Positions 50,701 to 62,110 of a stretch of DNA of 64,000 nucleotides are shown in pieces; the first letter of the stretch is position 1; every line of letters begins with the position of its first letter. The stretch is from Microvelia longipes (lineage: Eukaryota; Arthropoda; Insecta; Hemiptera; Veliidae). A program made the position numbers and the translations under genes. The stretch covers positions 30,579,847 to 30,643,846 of the forward strand of contig JACMZG010000008.1 of the NCBI GenBank assembly GCA_018340805.1, read 5' to 3'. The notes under the pieces were generated by a model. That model searched no databases and was not told where the DNA came from. It was given only the letters and a program-made list of their open reading frames with translations.

Positions 50701-53600
50701 GGGTCCACTAAATTTAAATTGCCATTTCGAAAATATTGACTTTAAATATGTTTAATGTAAACTTGAACGTATAATAAACGAAAACGTATTATATAACAAT
50801 GAAATATATTGCTATTACTCATTAAAAGGTGTGAAATTAACTAAAAAATTAAGCTGTCCGAGTATGATCGGTGGTATTTATAAGGGTTTAGTAAACATAG
50901 AAATTTAACTGAATGGCTATCTACTGTAACACTTTTCGGTGCTTTGATCGACCATAAATTTACCACCAGCAGCATAGATATTTTAGTTACATAATAATTC
51001 TGACGTCGAGCCAAAGTAATGACACCTTAAACTTGGGTTATAATGACACCCTAAGGACAGCGAATCGACTCTGAAGTCATTACAAATTAGGCGTTGGATC
51101 AATCCTAAGGTCGTGCGCAAAGAGATCTAAGTAATACTTAGCTGTGATTAATCACGATAATCTGAGGAATAGTGAAGCGAGTTGTAATGAAAAGTACTGA
51201 GGTTCTGTGCTTAATACGTAGGTAATATGCAGTATGTATTAATATTAGAAAATCAAATGATATGTTCGTAAATTATAATAAATGAAACAAGAAAAATAAA
51301 CAACCACAAATTTGTGATTGTTGACAGAAACGGTTCTATTTAAAACTACTGACTAAAAAAGTAAACTCTCATATTGCGGGCTTCAGGCAACTCAGATAAG
51401 GAGTCCTCCTGTGATGGTTTTAGATTTCTATTATTTTTTGTGTTATTATTTTTTGCACTTTTTGAAATGCATTTAGTATGTGTATATTTTAAAACACAAA
51501 TATATAACTCCTGTAACATAAATTTTTATTTTTCTATATTTTGAAATATTAATATTGTAAAGTTGCAAGTATGCGTGTATATTTATAGTATCCACTTCTA
51601 CCTTATATTCTATTTAAATTTTGTGCAGCTAAAATTTCACTACTTTTTAGTTTTGTAAAAATGTATCTTATATTGTAATTTAATTTATCCTTTTTTAATT
51701 TAATTTATTTTTTTCAAAAATATCAAAAATGTATAAAAACTTTGAGCGTGCGCAATTGTATGAAGGGCCGTTTAGGATATGCAGACTATATATTTTCTTT
51801 ATCATTGAAGGTATATTTTTGAAACAATTTTAATTAAAGCAGTTAAAAAATGAGTCATATTTTTTTCAGGTCTGGCTCCGTGGGCAATCCATTAACTTAC
51901 GATCCACTACCAAAACATAAACCTACGTTTGACGTCATGACTAACCAATGTGCCATTGAATGCTTAACACTAAGGTTGTTAGTCTGCTACTCCAAAGTAG
52001 AACTTTTATGCTAATCATAAATACCTAATACTTATAACAATCGTTATAAGTAATAAGTACCCTTTGGAAAAGTACAAATGGATTTCGATTCGTTTTATCA
52101 CATTTTTATTAAAGCACTATTCTAACAATAATTTTAAAATTGTTGACTCTTTAAATAATATTTTGTTTAGTAAATATTGTTTGTCATAAATGATTTATCT
52201 TGGCACATGCTTTTCTTTTTTGAGTTTTTTTTTATTTTTCAGCAGAGCGCTTTTAAAAACATTTTACTTCAATGATACGGCATAAACGTGTTACTTCCTG
52301 TGAGCTATTAAAGATGTTGCTAAAAACAGAGTTGATTGCGAAGTATCGCTCGCGTCCTCTCCCACGGTCCAACATGACTTAGAAATACAAACGTGACAAA
52401 AACACATGTCTGCCAAACACTTATCATTGCGACGCAGTAGTTTTATTGTTTTTTCTTGAACACTTTCTCATTCTGTTAAAATTTTCATTCTTACAGTCTG
52501 GCATTCATTAAAAAGAAATTAATATTTATTTAGTTCGACCTAAATCGAAACGTTTCATTGATTTTTTTTAATACAATTTACCGTGCGAATGTTATTTTTT
52601 CTCTTGCATAGTTTTAAATTCTAAAATGTTTATTCAAGGCTTTTGTTATTGAAAATAAAATCATTCCTTAAAATTTTATTTTTATACAACAAGCTAGGAT
52701 TGATAAAAGCTGATAAAAATAGTCTATTGTATTTACAGGATAGTTCCAACAATATAAGTCATAAGTAGAAGTATGTATAGATTTTTGTAATTATTTAAAG
52801 TTCAAATCACTTTTTGAAATGCCAAATTGGATTAACGCAAACATTTAATCAGTTCCTCTTTATAAAAAAACTTTTTGTGTGCCAAGTTTCATTCGGATCA
52901 CCTGTTAGAGCTCTACCGTGGTTACAAATGTGTACAAAAAAATACATATGGACACCAATTTGTTTCAATTTTTTGGATTTGTAGATGCTGAAACGTTGAC
53001 ATTAGATGAAAAATGAGGGTGTTTCGCTTTTGGCTATTGGAATGCTCTTAGGGAGGTTAAGGAAGCAATATATTTACAGATTAACAAGATAATTGTGACA
53101 ATAAACCCATTAAATGCATATTGAGGAAAGAAAGAACACATAGATAAAGATCGGGCTTTGGGTACCTCGGAACATGTCTTCATAATAAATTATTTGCTTC
53201 GCTTGTTCTCAAAAGAATTATTAAATTCCCTAGAAGCATTATGCTGGGAATATGGAATAAAACTTCTTCTAAGGATCTTCTTTCTCGGATCTAAATAAAA
53301 TTTGGTAAAAAAAATCGACTTTGTTAATGTCCTGAACCCATTTCTTTATGATATATGTGTGACGTCATTAATAATGACTTAGTGACAATTTTAAAAAATC
53401 ACAATCAAAACCGATTGTGATCGCCGTTAAATTAAAGACGATATTATGCGTGGTCTATAAAAATAAATTTTTTATCAGCATTAGTTCCGTTTTTATCAAT
53501 TGTCATACATAACATAATGTAGACAAATCAGGATTTTTTACTAATAAATTTGAAAATTCGCTTAAATCAAGTGGCATTATGCTACTTATGCAAACTAGTA

Positions 53601-55942
53601 TTATGACAAATTAATATAGGACAACAACCATTTTACCACAAAGCGACCAAAGAGAAAGGCCTTAAAGAGTCGACGTCGGACGCGGACGCCGGGTTGCAGC
53701 CAAGAGACCGAAGGCCCCCTTTTATAAATTAATGCTTTTTAACACCGATTTGAAATAAACCCAAAATCGAATTAGTTCTCAGTTCACACTGACCAAGTAA
53801 TTATTTGAGTTTAAACTAGAAAGCCTCATTAGACGTGTTTTAAGGATAGATACGGTCTTAAATAGTAGGCGAATAATATAGATTAGTACAACTAACACTT
53901 TAAAAAATATTAATTAGCAAAAAAAGACATCAAATATTTTTAAAAGCGATTTATTCATACCCACTAAATACTAATTAAATTTTCACTAAAACGAATTCTT
54001 CACAAAGCCTCGTTTATTTATTTTTAATCGTATTTAATAAGCTGCGGTACCTTTCAAATGAAGTGGTCCTGTTAATGGCCATCCACGTTTTTCTTTAAAA
54101 AAATGATTAGTCCCTAAAACTAATTAAGTGAGAAAAAAATCACCTTATTATCCTTCTTATTTCAGAACTAATTTTAGTAATTTTCAACTATTTCTCGACA
54201 AAAGCAGCTTTTTAGTGCTTTTTAGGTAATCCAGATTCCAACTTTTAGCAGTATACCAGATTTCTTTTTTTAGATTCTAAGTGGAAACCATTATAGAAAG
54301 GGATTTCTGTTTCCGTAGATCTATAAGAAGGTGATGGTTTCTCAGGTTTTAACCTAACGGTACGTGAACAGAATACTACTTGACATCTCTTACCATTTTG
54401 TCTAGTTATACCTGAGGGTTTCCTATCTGGTGCCATACCAATATTTTTTAAAGGGTAGCTATAAAATAAATCCCTCAAGGGTTAGTTCTAAAGCCCTAAA
54501 TCTTAAGAAAGGATATGGAATATGGACAACTCTAAATATAATCCCTTCTACAGCCTACTCACTCCACATCATACCAATCCTTTTTTTTGGGAAAAAGAAA
54601 AATAGCTGTACATTTTTTTTAGAGTGTAATTACTTTTTAAAACATTTTTATAAATTAAATCCCTTGAAATTCAACTAAGAGTTTTAATCCTTGTAATCCA
54701 CCCAAAATTCCGTATGGTTGAAATTTAAGTGATTTAAAAGAAATTAAGCATCTACTTTCTTCTGTACTTCTCACGCATATTAAAGGCTAGGCGTAGCATT
54801 TATATTTAAAAGTATATAACTTGTTGACCTGTTAACTTTTAATTTTTTTAATTATGATTTATGACTATTTAAATTTTTTAAATTTATTTAGTTTTTGTGG
54901 TGGTTGGAGTGATTTTAAATTAATGTAATTTGCAACTAATTTGAATAAATAAGTCAATGTTATTTTATTATCAAGCTGCATTACATACATTTATTATTGC
55001 TGTGTAGTTTGTACTTATACAAAAAATGTTTCTGAATTTGATTTGTTTCTATGTTCATACGCATATTAAAAGGATACAAAATCTAACAAATTATAGTTAG
55101 ATACAGGCAGCATTTCTCTCCGTGCACCTCTCATAGCTACTGATTATTATTTTCAACCTCAAACATTATTTAAAAATGATGACTTTTACTCGAAAAAAAC
55201 CGGTTCTATAAATCAACCAGCTGACTTATTTTCACCTTTCATTATGTCCAAAACTTATATATATATCTTTAAATTTTTTTTTGAAAAATATACATTTTCT
55301 AAATATGGACATATTAATCTATGATGACTAAAAAAATAGTCAAGTATAAGCTTCTTAACGAGACAAAATGTCCGGACCTGTAATATTTTACGGTAGGAAT
55401 AGTATTAAATCTTGATGTTTTCTGATTAATGCTGTTCATGAATTTTTATTAAAAAAGTTAAGTTATTTTACGATCTTCGTAATGGGATTATATAAAAATG
55501 ATAATATGAGGATGCTCAAGGCATAGGACACACCCTCTATCAAATCAAGTGGGCGTTTCGTCGCGATCATTTACTGCGACCTCTCCTATAGATTATTCGC
55601 AAGTTATTGTTATTATAAATAATAAAAAATATTAGCATTCTTAATAATACATATTAAAGATTCAGATCAGTCAATATACCGATACGCTTTATTGATTCCT
55701 TAAAAAATATGTTACTTGCGGTAGTCATTTAATTTGAGGGCGGTCGTGTCTTTATTTTTATTTAAAGTAAAATTTTTAATATTTGGCTTAAAATGAAATA
55801 ATGTGCTCCTAAATATTAACTGGAATAATGCAATTGCATGTTATATATGTTTAATATAAATTAGGTTAAATTTTAAACATAATGACTACTTATAAGTTGA
55901 AAGAAAGTAATCATTAACACAATAAATACTTTGAGAGAGACA
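53601..55942. other. Intergenic DNA with a short GC-rich block
   Basis: A G+C-rich block of about 70 bp (roughly 53660-53730, with GTCGACGTCGGACGCGGACG) stands out from the AT-rich background. A 77-codon minus-strand frame at 54245-54478 has mixed composition but no homology I can recognise. No gene is supported. Confidence 0.5.
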
Positions 55943-56204
55943 CCTAGGAAATGTAACAAGCAAAATGCAATGCTACATCTGGGAACTGTTCCATCATTCG
56001 ACATTCTCAACATAATGTCATGTCCCCACTCTGTTTCATTACGTCTAACTCATCAGGGCGCCTACAGAGCCTGACCATGATGAGATAGACGTAACAAAAC
56101 AGAGTGGGGCATGACATTATGACGAGCCCTCCATGATGACGAATGTCAAATGATGGAACAGTTTCCAGATGTAGCTTTGCATTTTGCTTGTTACATTTCC
56201 TAGG
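55943..56204. mobile_element. 262-bp palindromic fold-back element
   Basis: The outer arms begin CCTAGGAAATGTAACAAGCA at 55943 and, on the other strand, at 56204. Complementarity continues through CAAAATGCAA, CTACATCTGG, GAACTGTTCCATCAT and CATAATGTCATG to the centre near 56050-56080, with substitutions and an indel of about 15 nt. The whole segment folds into one long imperfect hairpin. No transposase is encoded, and I saw no clear target-site duplication. Confidence 0.85.
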
Positions 56205-57197
56205 AGCTTTTCGCACAATTATATTATGTCAACTACTATTGTTTTGCAAAACTTGGTAGTATCAAATGATATATTATAAACTTGATTTTGACTAATTTTG
56301 ACGTTATAATTTGATTGTCACTAAAAAAGTCAAAAAACTTACTAACCATGCCCTATTGTGCTAATAAATCGCATTGCAAAAGAGTGAGTGAAAACAAAAA
56401 TTCCGGATAGCTCGACTAGACCTAACGAATGATTTTTGTATCAATAACCAACTCTCTAGCATAAACATACTGGGACCTGACAACATATGATAACAGACAC
56501 GCCAATACAGATAGACAAATTTGTAAAAACCACTCTCTTCTTGGTTCTTTTAACCAAGTAACGGATAAAAAAATTCGTCCAAAAATTCACAGAATTATTT
56601 ACTTATTTACTCACACCATTCATTGAAAATATTTAAGATTATTAATTACGACCATACTTAGGATTCACAAAGCTTAAGATTATTAAACGTATAAACTTAT
56701 TATATCTATGCTACCATTTAGCATGGATAGTAATAAAAATAAATGAGTCATTAAAGTAATAATTATTTGCTTCAATTATAGTCTGCATAATATGTATTCA
56801 GACTCTATGATCCATTTGTATTCAATATTTATTACCGAGGGTAATGTTGACTCGATAATTACATTATTATTTGCAAATACAGGTTACAATTATCGTAAAT
56901 TGTATAAATTATTAGTAAGATATTCAATGAAGTTTTTAAAATAATAGATGAAATATATGTTAACTTCATTGTTTTACAAAGCAATTATTAGAGATTTAAT
57001 TAAAGTCCAATCTGTTTCGTTTATATTTTTTTACAGATAAATTATTACTTTGTTTTTTCACAGAATTGTAAAAAATAACCTACCATTATCACGCTAAGAT
57101 GTTGAACACTTAACAAAATCAATTGGTTTTCTGAAATAACTTGGTTTGTCTGTTTGTCGAAAAACTTTAATTTTCCTTGCTCGGAAAGATGATTTAG
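56205..57197. other. Intergenic DNA before the assembly gap
   Basis: Contains an inverted copy of the dispersed repeat (about 56405-56570) and a fragment near 57140-57197 (TTGGTTTGTCTGTTTGTCG) resembling the same family next to the gap. No gene seen. Confidence 0.6.
56405..56570 (-). repeat. Dispersed repeat family, inverted copy A5
   Basis: On the minus strand it reads ACTTGGTTAAAAGAACC, TTTTTACAAATTTGTCTATCTG and ATGCTAGAGAGTTGG in the order seen in copies A1-A3. Confidence 0.6.
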
Positions 57198-57544
57198 NNN
57201 NNNNNNNNNNNNNNNNNNNNNNNNNNNNNNNNNNNNNNNNNNNNNNNNNNNNNNNNNNNNNNNNNNNNNNNNNNNNNNNNNNNNNNNNNNNNNNNNNNNN
57301 NNNNNNNNNNNNNNNNNNNNNNNNNNNNNNNNNNNNNNNNNNNNNNNNNNNNNNNNNNNNNNNNNNNNNNNNNNNNNNNNNNNNNNNNNNNNNNNNNNNN
57401 NNNNNNNNNNNNNNNNNNNNNNNNNNNNNNNNNNNNNNNNNNNNNNNNNNNNNNNNNNNNNNNNNNNNNNNNNNNNNNNNNNNNNNNNNNNNNNNNNNNN
57501 NNNNNNNNNNNNNNNNNNNNNNNNNNNNNNNNNNNNNNNNNNNN
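57198..57544. other. Assembly gap (347 N)
   Basis: A run of undetermined bases. Long frames crossing it on both strands are artefacts of the Ns. The gap falls within or next to a dispersed-repeat copy, a likely cause of the failed assembly. Confidence 1.
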
Positions 57545-59302
57545 CCTGATATATTATACTGGCAACACGTTTTTGGACATCGGGCTTTGCCGTTTGATAG
57601 TAAAAAATTCAATTGTGTTTCAAATCTCAGCAGTCATCCACCCAGACACTGACCAGCTTCGATGCCTGCTTCACTTATGATCCACCATAACCGTAATTTA
57701 ATTCTCGTATTGAAAAGTAATATATTTATAATGTGAAATATAAACTTGGTACGAATATCAACTCAACTGGGGTTATTTTCCGAATTTTTGATAAAAAAGC
57801 TGACTAATGCTGATCATGAGTTTGAAAACTTGCACAATTCAAAGTTGTTGGACTCATATACGTGTGCCAAATCTCAAACCCGAACGACAAATTTTTTCGT
57901 GTTTCAGAAATTTTTTGCTGAAGTCCATTGTGGCTGGTTAATGACTAAAAATTTATTTCCTGATAGGCCAAATCAATACCTCGGTCAAAATGAGAAAATG
58001 TAAAAAGAGGTCCGTCCGAAATTAGAATCCGAATTAAGATAGTTTTTAGAAAATCTCCTCCCGCAATTGGAACAGTGAGCAAACCAATTACTGAAATGTC
58101 AATGGCTTGCTTACATAATGTAACTAATGAAGCATAAAATTGACCAGTTGTGAAGGAAACGAGGAAATGGAAAACGTGACTAGGTTAACATTACCCACAC
58201 TATTACCAACAGGCATTACCACATTGAAACTGAAATTAATTAACAAATTTAATTTTCTGAAACTGTTTTTTTTGCGTTGGCCACTTATTTAATTCTTTAA
58301 GATTATGATACAATCCAAACGATCTCTTTTTTTAAAATACTCTATGAAACATTAAAAGTTCCATATGAATTAAATTACTTATAAAAATCTCATAGTGGTT
58401 TTTAAAGCATCTTCTTTAAAAACGAGAGATGCCTTTTGTCTGTAAACGATAATATCGATTGGTTTAAAAATGTGAGTTTTAAAAGTGACAAAGGGGCTAT
58501 AGAGCTGGAAATTAATCATTCTTATATAGCCCAGGCGGGCCTTTCTCTAGAGGGTGAATTTTATTCGAATCTCTTATTTAATTTTTTCACTTATTGGTCA
58601 AAAATGTGTTTTTATTTGCCGACCTCTTTCTTGGTAATGTTTATTTTACTAAGCTTTAAATATCTAGGGATGGCCAACTGCATAAGCGGTTTTAATTTTT
58701 AAATTATTAGCAATTATTCGACTTAAAAAGGCGAATGGGTTGATATTATTATTAATAGGAAGCAAAAATAACATGAATATTTTAATAAATATGTAATAAT
58801 TTCTCGTCATTAAGATAAGATTTATTGTTCGAATAACTTATCGCAACTTTAGATTACACCTGAGCTAACGGTTGCCAACCACAAGGTTGTTCCCGCAGGG
58901 TTATTCCTGATGGACCGCAGGCTCTAAACGAGTATTTACTTTTCCCTATCGTAAAAATTAGTTTCGGAGAAAAAAATAAATTAAACTAATACTAAGATTT
59001 CCTAGGAGTAACCAAAAAAAATCTGATGCAGGATACATCGAACTTTTCCTCATCACATCAGAATTCGTAGCGTCATCTCTCCAATTTCTACTACGTTTCG
59101 TCGTCTCAGAATTTACCATTTGCAAATTTATCTACTGCACACGTTTCGACTCGTCCTTAGATTGTAAATAATATTCATTTCATGTCCAGCGGTCCACCAT
59201 ACAGCATTGACCACGCTCATGCTGCATAACATTTATGATCCACAAATCATGGTATACTTTATGGATTGGTATTTCGTATATATATCATGGATATAACATG
59301 TT

Positions 59303-59350
59303 CGTATTGGTGGTACTTATCATGGTCGTATTGGTGGTACTTATCATAGA
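59303..59350. repeat. 24-bp tandem duplication
   Basis: CGTATTGGTGGTACTTATCA plus four bases occurs twice in direct tandem (59303-59326 and 59327-59350) with minimal change, so it is recent. Confidence 0.9.
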
Positions 59351-59602
59351 TATTATACAAGCTTACAATAGTTTATAATGAACTTGCTTGTAAATAAAAT
59401 TGAATTAATTGGTAATTTTCATATAAAATTAAAAAAAACGTACTGTTTCATTAAAATGAACAATGCTCAATATTTGGTTAAACAGTTAAATGGTGCCAAA
59501 TCTGATCCGATCGCATAATTTTTTGATGTTTTCATGATTTTCGAAGTCAATAAAATATATTTCCGAATATCACAACATATGACCGATGCGTAGTAAAATA
59601 CT

Positions 59603-59726
59603 CAGGAGGTCATAAAAACGCCTAAACTGATAATTCCGGTAACATCCCGGTTTTGATTTTTTAGCAAACACAATACTTTTTCTATACTCGTATACCTACG
59701 GTATAAATGAGGAAAAGTAAAAACAT
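59603..59726 (-). repeat. Dispersed repeat family, inverted copy A6
   Basis: On the minus strand it carries TTACTTTTCCTCATTTATACC, TGTGTTTGCTAAAAAATC, ACCGGGATGTTACCGGAATT and GACCTCCTGAGT, matching copy A1 at 47245-47350 in the same order. Confidence 0.75.
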
Positions 59727-61489
59727 ATTTATATTTTCATAGCAATTCAGTTTAGGACAAAATCGTATTCTGGTCTCTGGTGGTTAGGACTTACCAATTT
59801 ATAAGGAGTGTAAAAATGTATTCCCACTGTAAAAGCCGTTTATGCATGCCATATTTTAGAATAAGAAAATTTAAAAGGGAATTTAATGATTTACTTTAAT
59901 GGTTTCAGAGTATGTACAATATAATAAAATATCCTCTGTAACTAAATCAAAATAATATCAGGTAGGATAGCAATAGAAAGGTTAATTAAATTTAACTTGG
60001 AATTTTAATTGACATTTTTGTGGTGGCTATGGAAGAAAGCTCTAGATTATTAAACTAAATTAAGCATTAATAATATGAAGAATCCAATAAATAATTAGGG
60101 CTAAAGTGATGTAAAGGATAAATTAAGTTGCTATAATTAATCAATCAGGAAAGAATGTTATGAGGGCAATAAAACCAAGAGTAAAATTAAAATACAGAGG
60201 TAATAACGTTCTAATTTCCTACTGATCTGTTCTAGAAAGAACTTGAACAATAATACTAAAAGTTAAATAACATCCATACTTATTTGGCAATACAGCTGGT
60301 GATACGAGAAACGAGTTTAATTAGGTGTCTTACTTACACTGAACAAGTTATTAAGTTGAAAAAGAGTTTTGGGTCACCATATAATAAGTAGATAATAATA
60401 ACAAGTTTCAAATTTAGTACCAGGTCACAGAGGTGCCTGGATCAGGAAGTATTAGATTATACAACAAAAACTTGATAATGTCTTAAAAAAAGTCTTGTAA
60501 TATTAAAACACATCTCTTTGAAAATCCTGTACCTTTACACAACATCCACGTGACCGATATTCTTCCAGCTGCCTGATGCAGTCTCACGTTCACCTCTAAG
60601 CGATAAAAGATGAAAGTGCAAACATTAAATAAAAAGATATGATTATTATAAGATTTCTTGAAGTTACATTAGAGTAATCCACTTCTTCTAAAACACAAAC
60701 CTTTCGTTTGAAATATTTCCAGATCTTACAATTGTGGTTTTTAATATCAATTTAAAATGTAATAGATCAAGCACCGTGAAATAATAGATTTCATAAGATT
60801 TAATATGAAGAAATACATAATTCAAATCATAAGCTATTCAAATAAATAAATAAATGCCGTATTCCATTATTATTTCTATGAAAAAAATCGTGAATTGAAG
60901 TAGTAGGATGTAAAATTAAGAAATCAGCTTGTAATAAAAAGTGAAAATAAAACATAGCCTTCAGGGTAAACCTGCTACTTTACTTTGCTGCTTCTTGATT
61001 CGATTTTATCTGTTTTGTGAGTAAATAATTACTGCGGAAATATCTTTTGTTGTTTAGTAGAACAAAATCAATTCATAAAAATGAGAAATATAAATGCCTA
61101 CCTTTAATTTATAACAAATTAAGAAAATACATAATTAACTAACGCATTCCAAAATAAAGCTCTTCCGCAGCATGATGCCCGCAAGGATTCTAGAGTTAAG
61201 GCGGGAATCCTATCGCTCGAGAAAACACGCAGCTAATTGAGCATATGCTTCAAACCGCTGCATCCGTGACTTTTTATCTATTTCAATTTATTGTTGTATT
61301 TTTATTTTAATGAATTGATGTTCTGTTATTTTATTGTTTAATAAACAACTGTGTGCATGTAAAATATATAAACAAATAAATAATATATTTGATTATATTG
61401 CATACTCTGAACTCTATTATAAGATTTATATAATATATAATAATTTTATCTCCAGCCGATGTATAATGTAAAGTTTATTAACTAGTTTT

Positions 61490-62110
61490 TAGGGAGTAAA
61501 GAAGCACTTTTTACTCCCAAGGGAGAAAAAGTTACTTTTCACTCCCTTGGGAGTAAAAAGTAACTTTTCCCCCTTGGGAGTGAAAAGTGTTCCCTATTAT
61601 TGGGTTATATAGAGCCAATTATACCAATTTTTTAGGAAAGTGATATTTTTTAAATTTATTCATGTGACCGATCATTTTTTTGTAATTTTACCGGGTGTGG
61701 CACCCCCAAAATTTATATGGGAGACCCGTACAAAAAAAAATGTATTGGCTCAAAATCCGTTTCAGGCCAATGGAAGTTGTTTGAAGCAATAAAAAAAAAA
61801 TAATTTGTGGCAGCCCCCCTAAATTTATAAGGGGTCCTACCCAAAATATAAAAATAAAATACCACAAAACATGTTAAAATAAAATCAACATCTGGAGATA
61901 AAATCTTGTATGCACTTTGGGAGTAAAATTATATTTTTCCTCTCGCAATTACCTTCTTCGGCTTCGCCTCGGGAGTTAATAGTCATACTTCCTCGGCTTT
62001 GCTCGGGAATTAAACACATAATTCCCTCAGCTTCGCCTCGGGAGTTAAATACTTTGGTTCTCTCGGCTTACGCCTTAGGAACCAACTAACTGCTCAGGGA
62101 AATAATAGCA
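61490..62110. repeat. Composite hairpin-array repeat
   Basis: The left block (61490-61600) is a chain of ACTCCC/GGGAGT hairpins, the best being GTTACTTTTCACTCCC paired with GGGAGTAAAAAGTAAC (one mismatch). The middle (61690-61850) holds two diverged direct repeats of about 35 bp, each with CACCCCC or CAGCCCCCC followed by AAATTTATA and GGG. The right block (61947-62085) has four hairpins, each with a CGGCTTCGCC, CGGCTTTGC, AGCTTCGCC or CGGCTTACGCC core and a GGGA-A/G-TTAA or GGAACCAA closing arm. This looks like one mobile or satellite-derived unit. No ORF and no clear target duplication was found. Confidence 0.7.

Larger units (their letters stand above)
46601..53600. other. Intergenic DNA with several diverged dispersed repeats
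   Basis: No intact gene. The stretch contains copies of a repeat family (47241-47650, 48705-48985, 50440-50700, with weaker pieces near 52860-52920 and 53270-53420) and (GT)n/tandem blocks within them. Chance frames at 46746-46952, 47608-47814 and 48125-48382 have no recognisable homology. Confidence 0.6.
57545..61480. other. Intergenic DNA, no supported gene
   Basis: Chance frames at 57746-58003 and 58436-58702 have no homology I recognise; the first contains a repeat-family landmark (GTGTGCCAAATCTCAAACC). A 24-bp duplication lies at 59303-59350 and an inverted dispersed-repeat copy at 59603-59726. A slightly GC-richer stretch lies at 61160-61265, without exon-like features. Confidence 0.55.

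Noticed and set aside
54245..54478. 77-codon minus-strand frame with mixed, polar residues
   Set aside because: It looks more protein-like than most, but I recognise no family, and neighbouring frames and splice sites give no support.
57094..57652. Frames of 168-172 codons on both strands
   Set aside because: Both run mostly through the 347-bp N gap, so they are artefacts.
58436..58702. 88-codon plus-strand frame
   Set aside because: No start-context, homology or neighbouring exon support; similar lengths occur by chance in this window.
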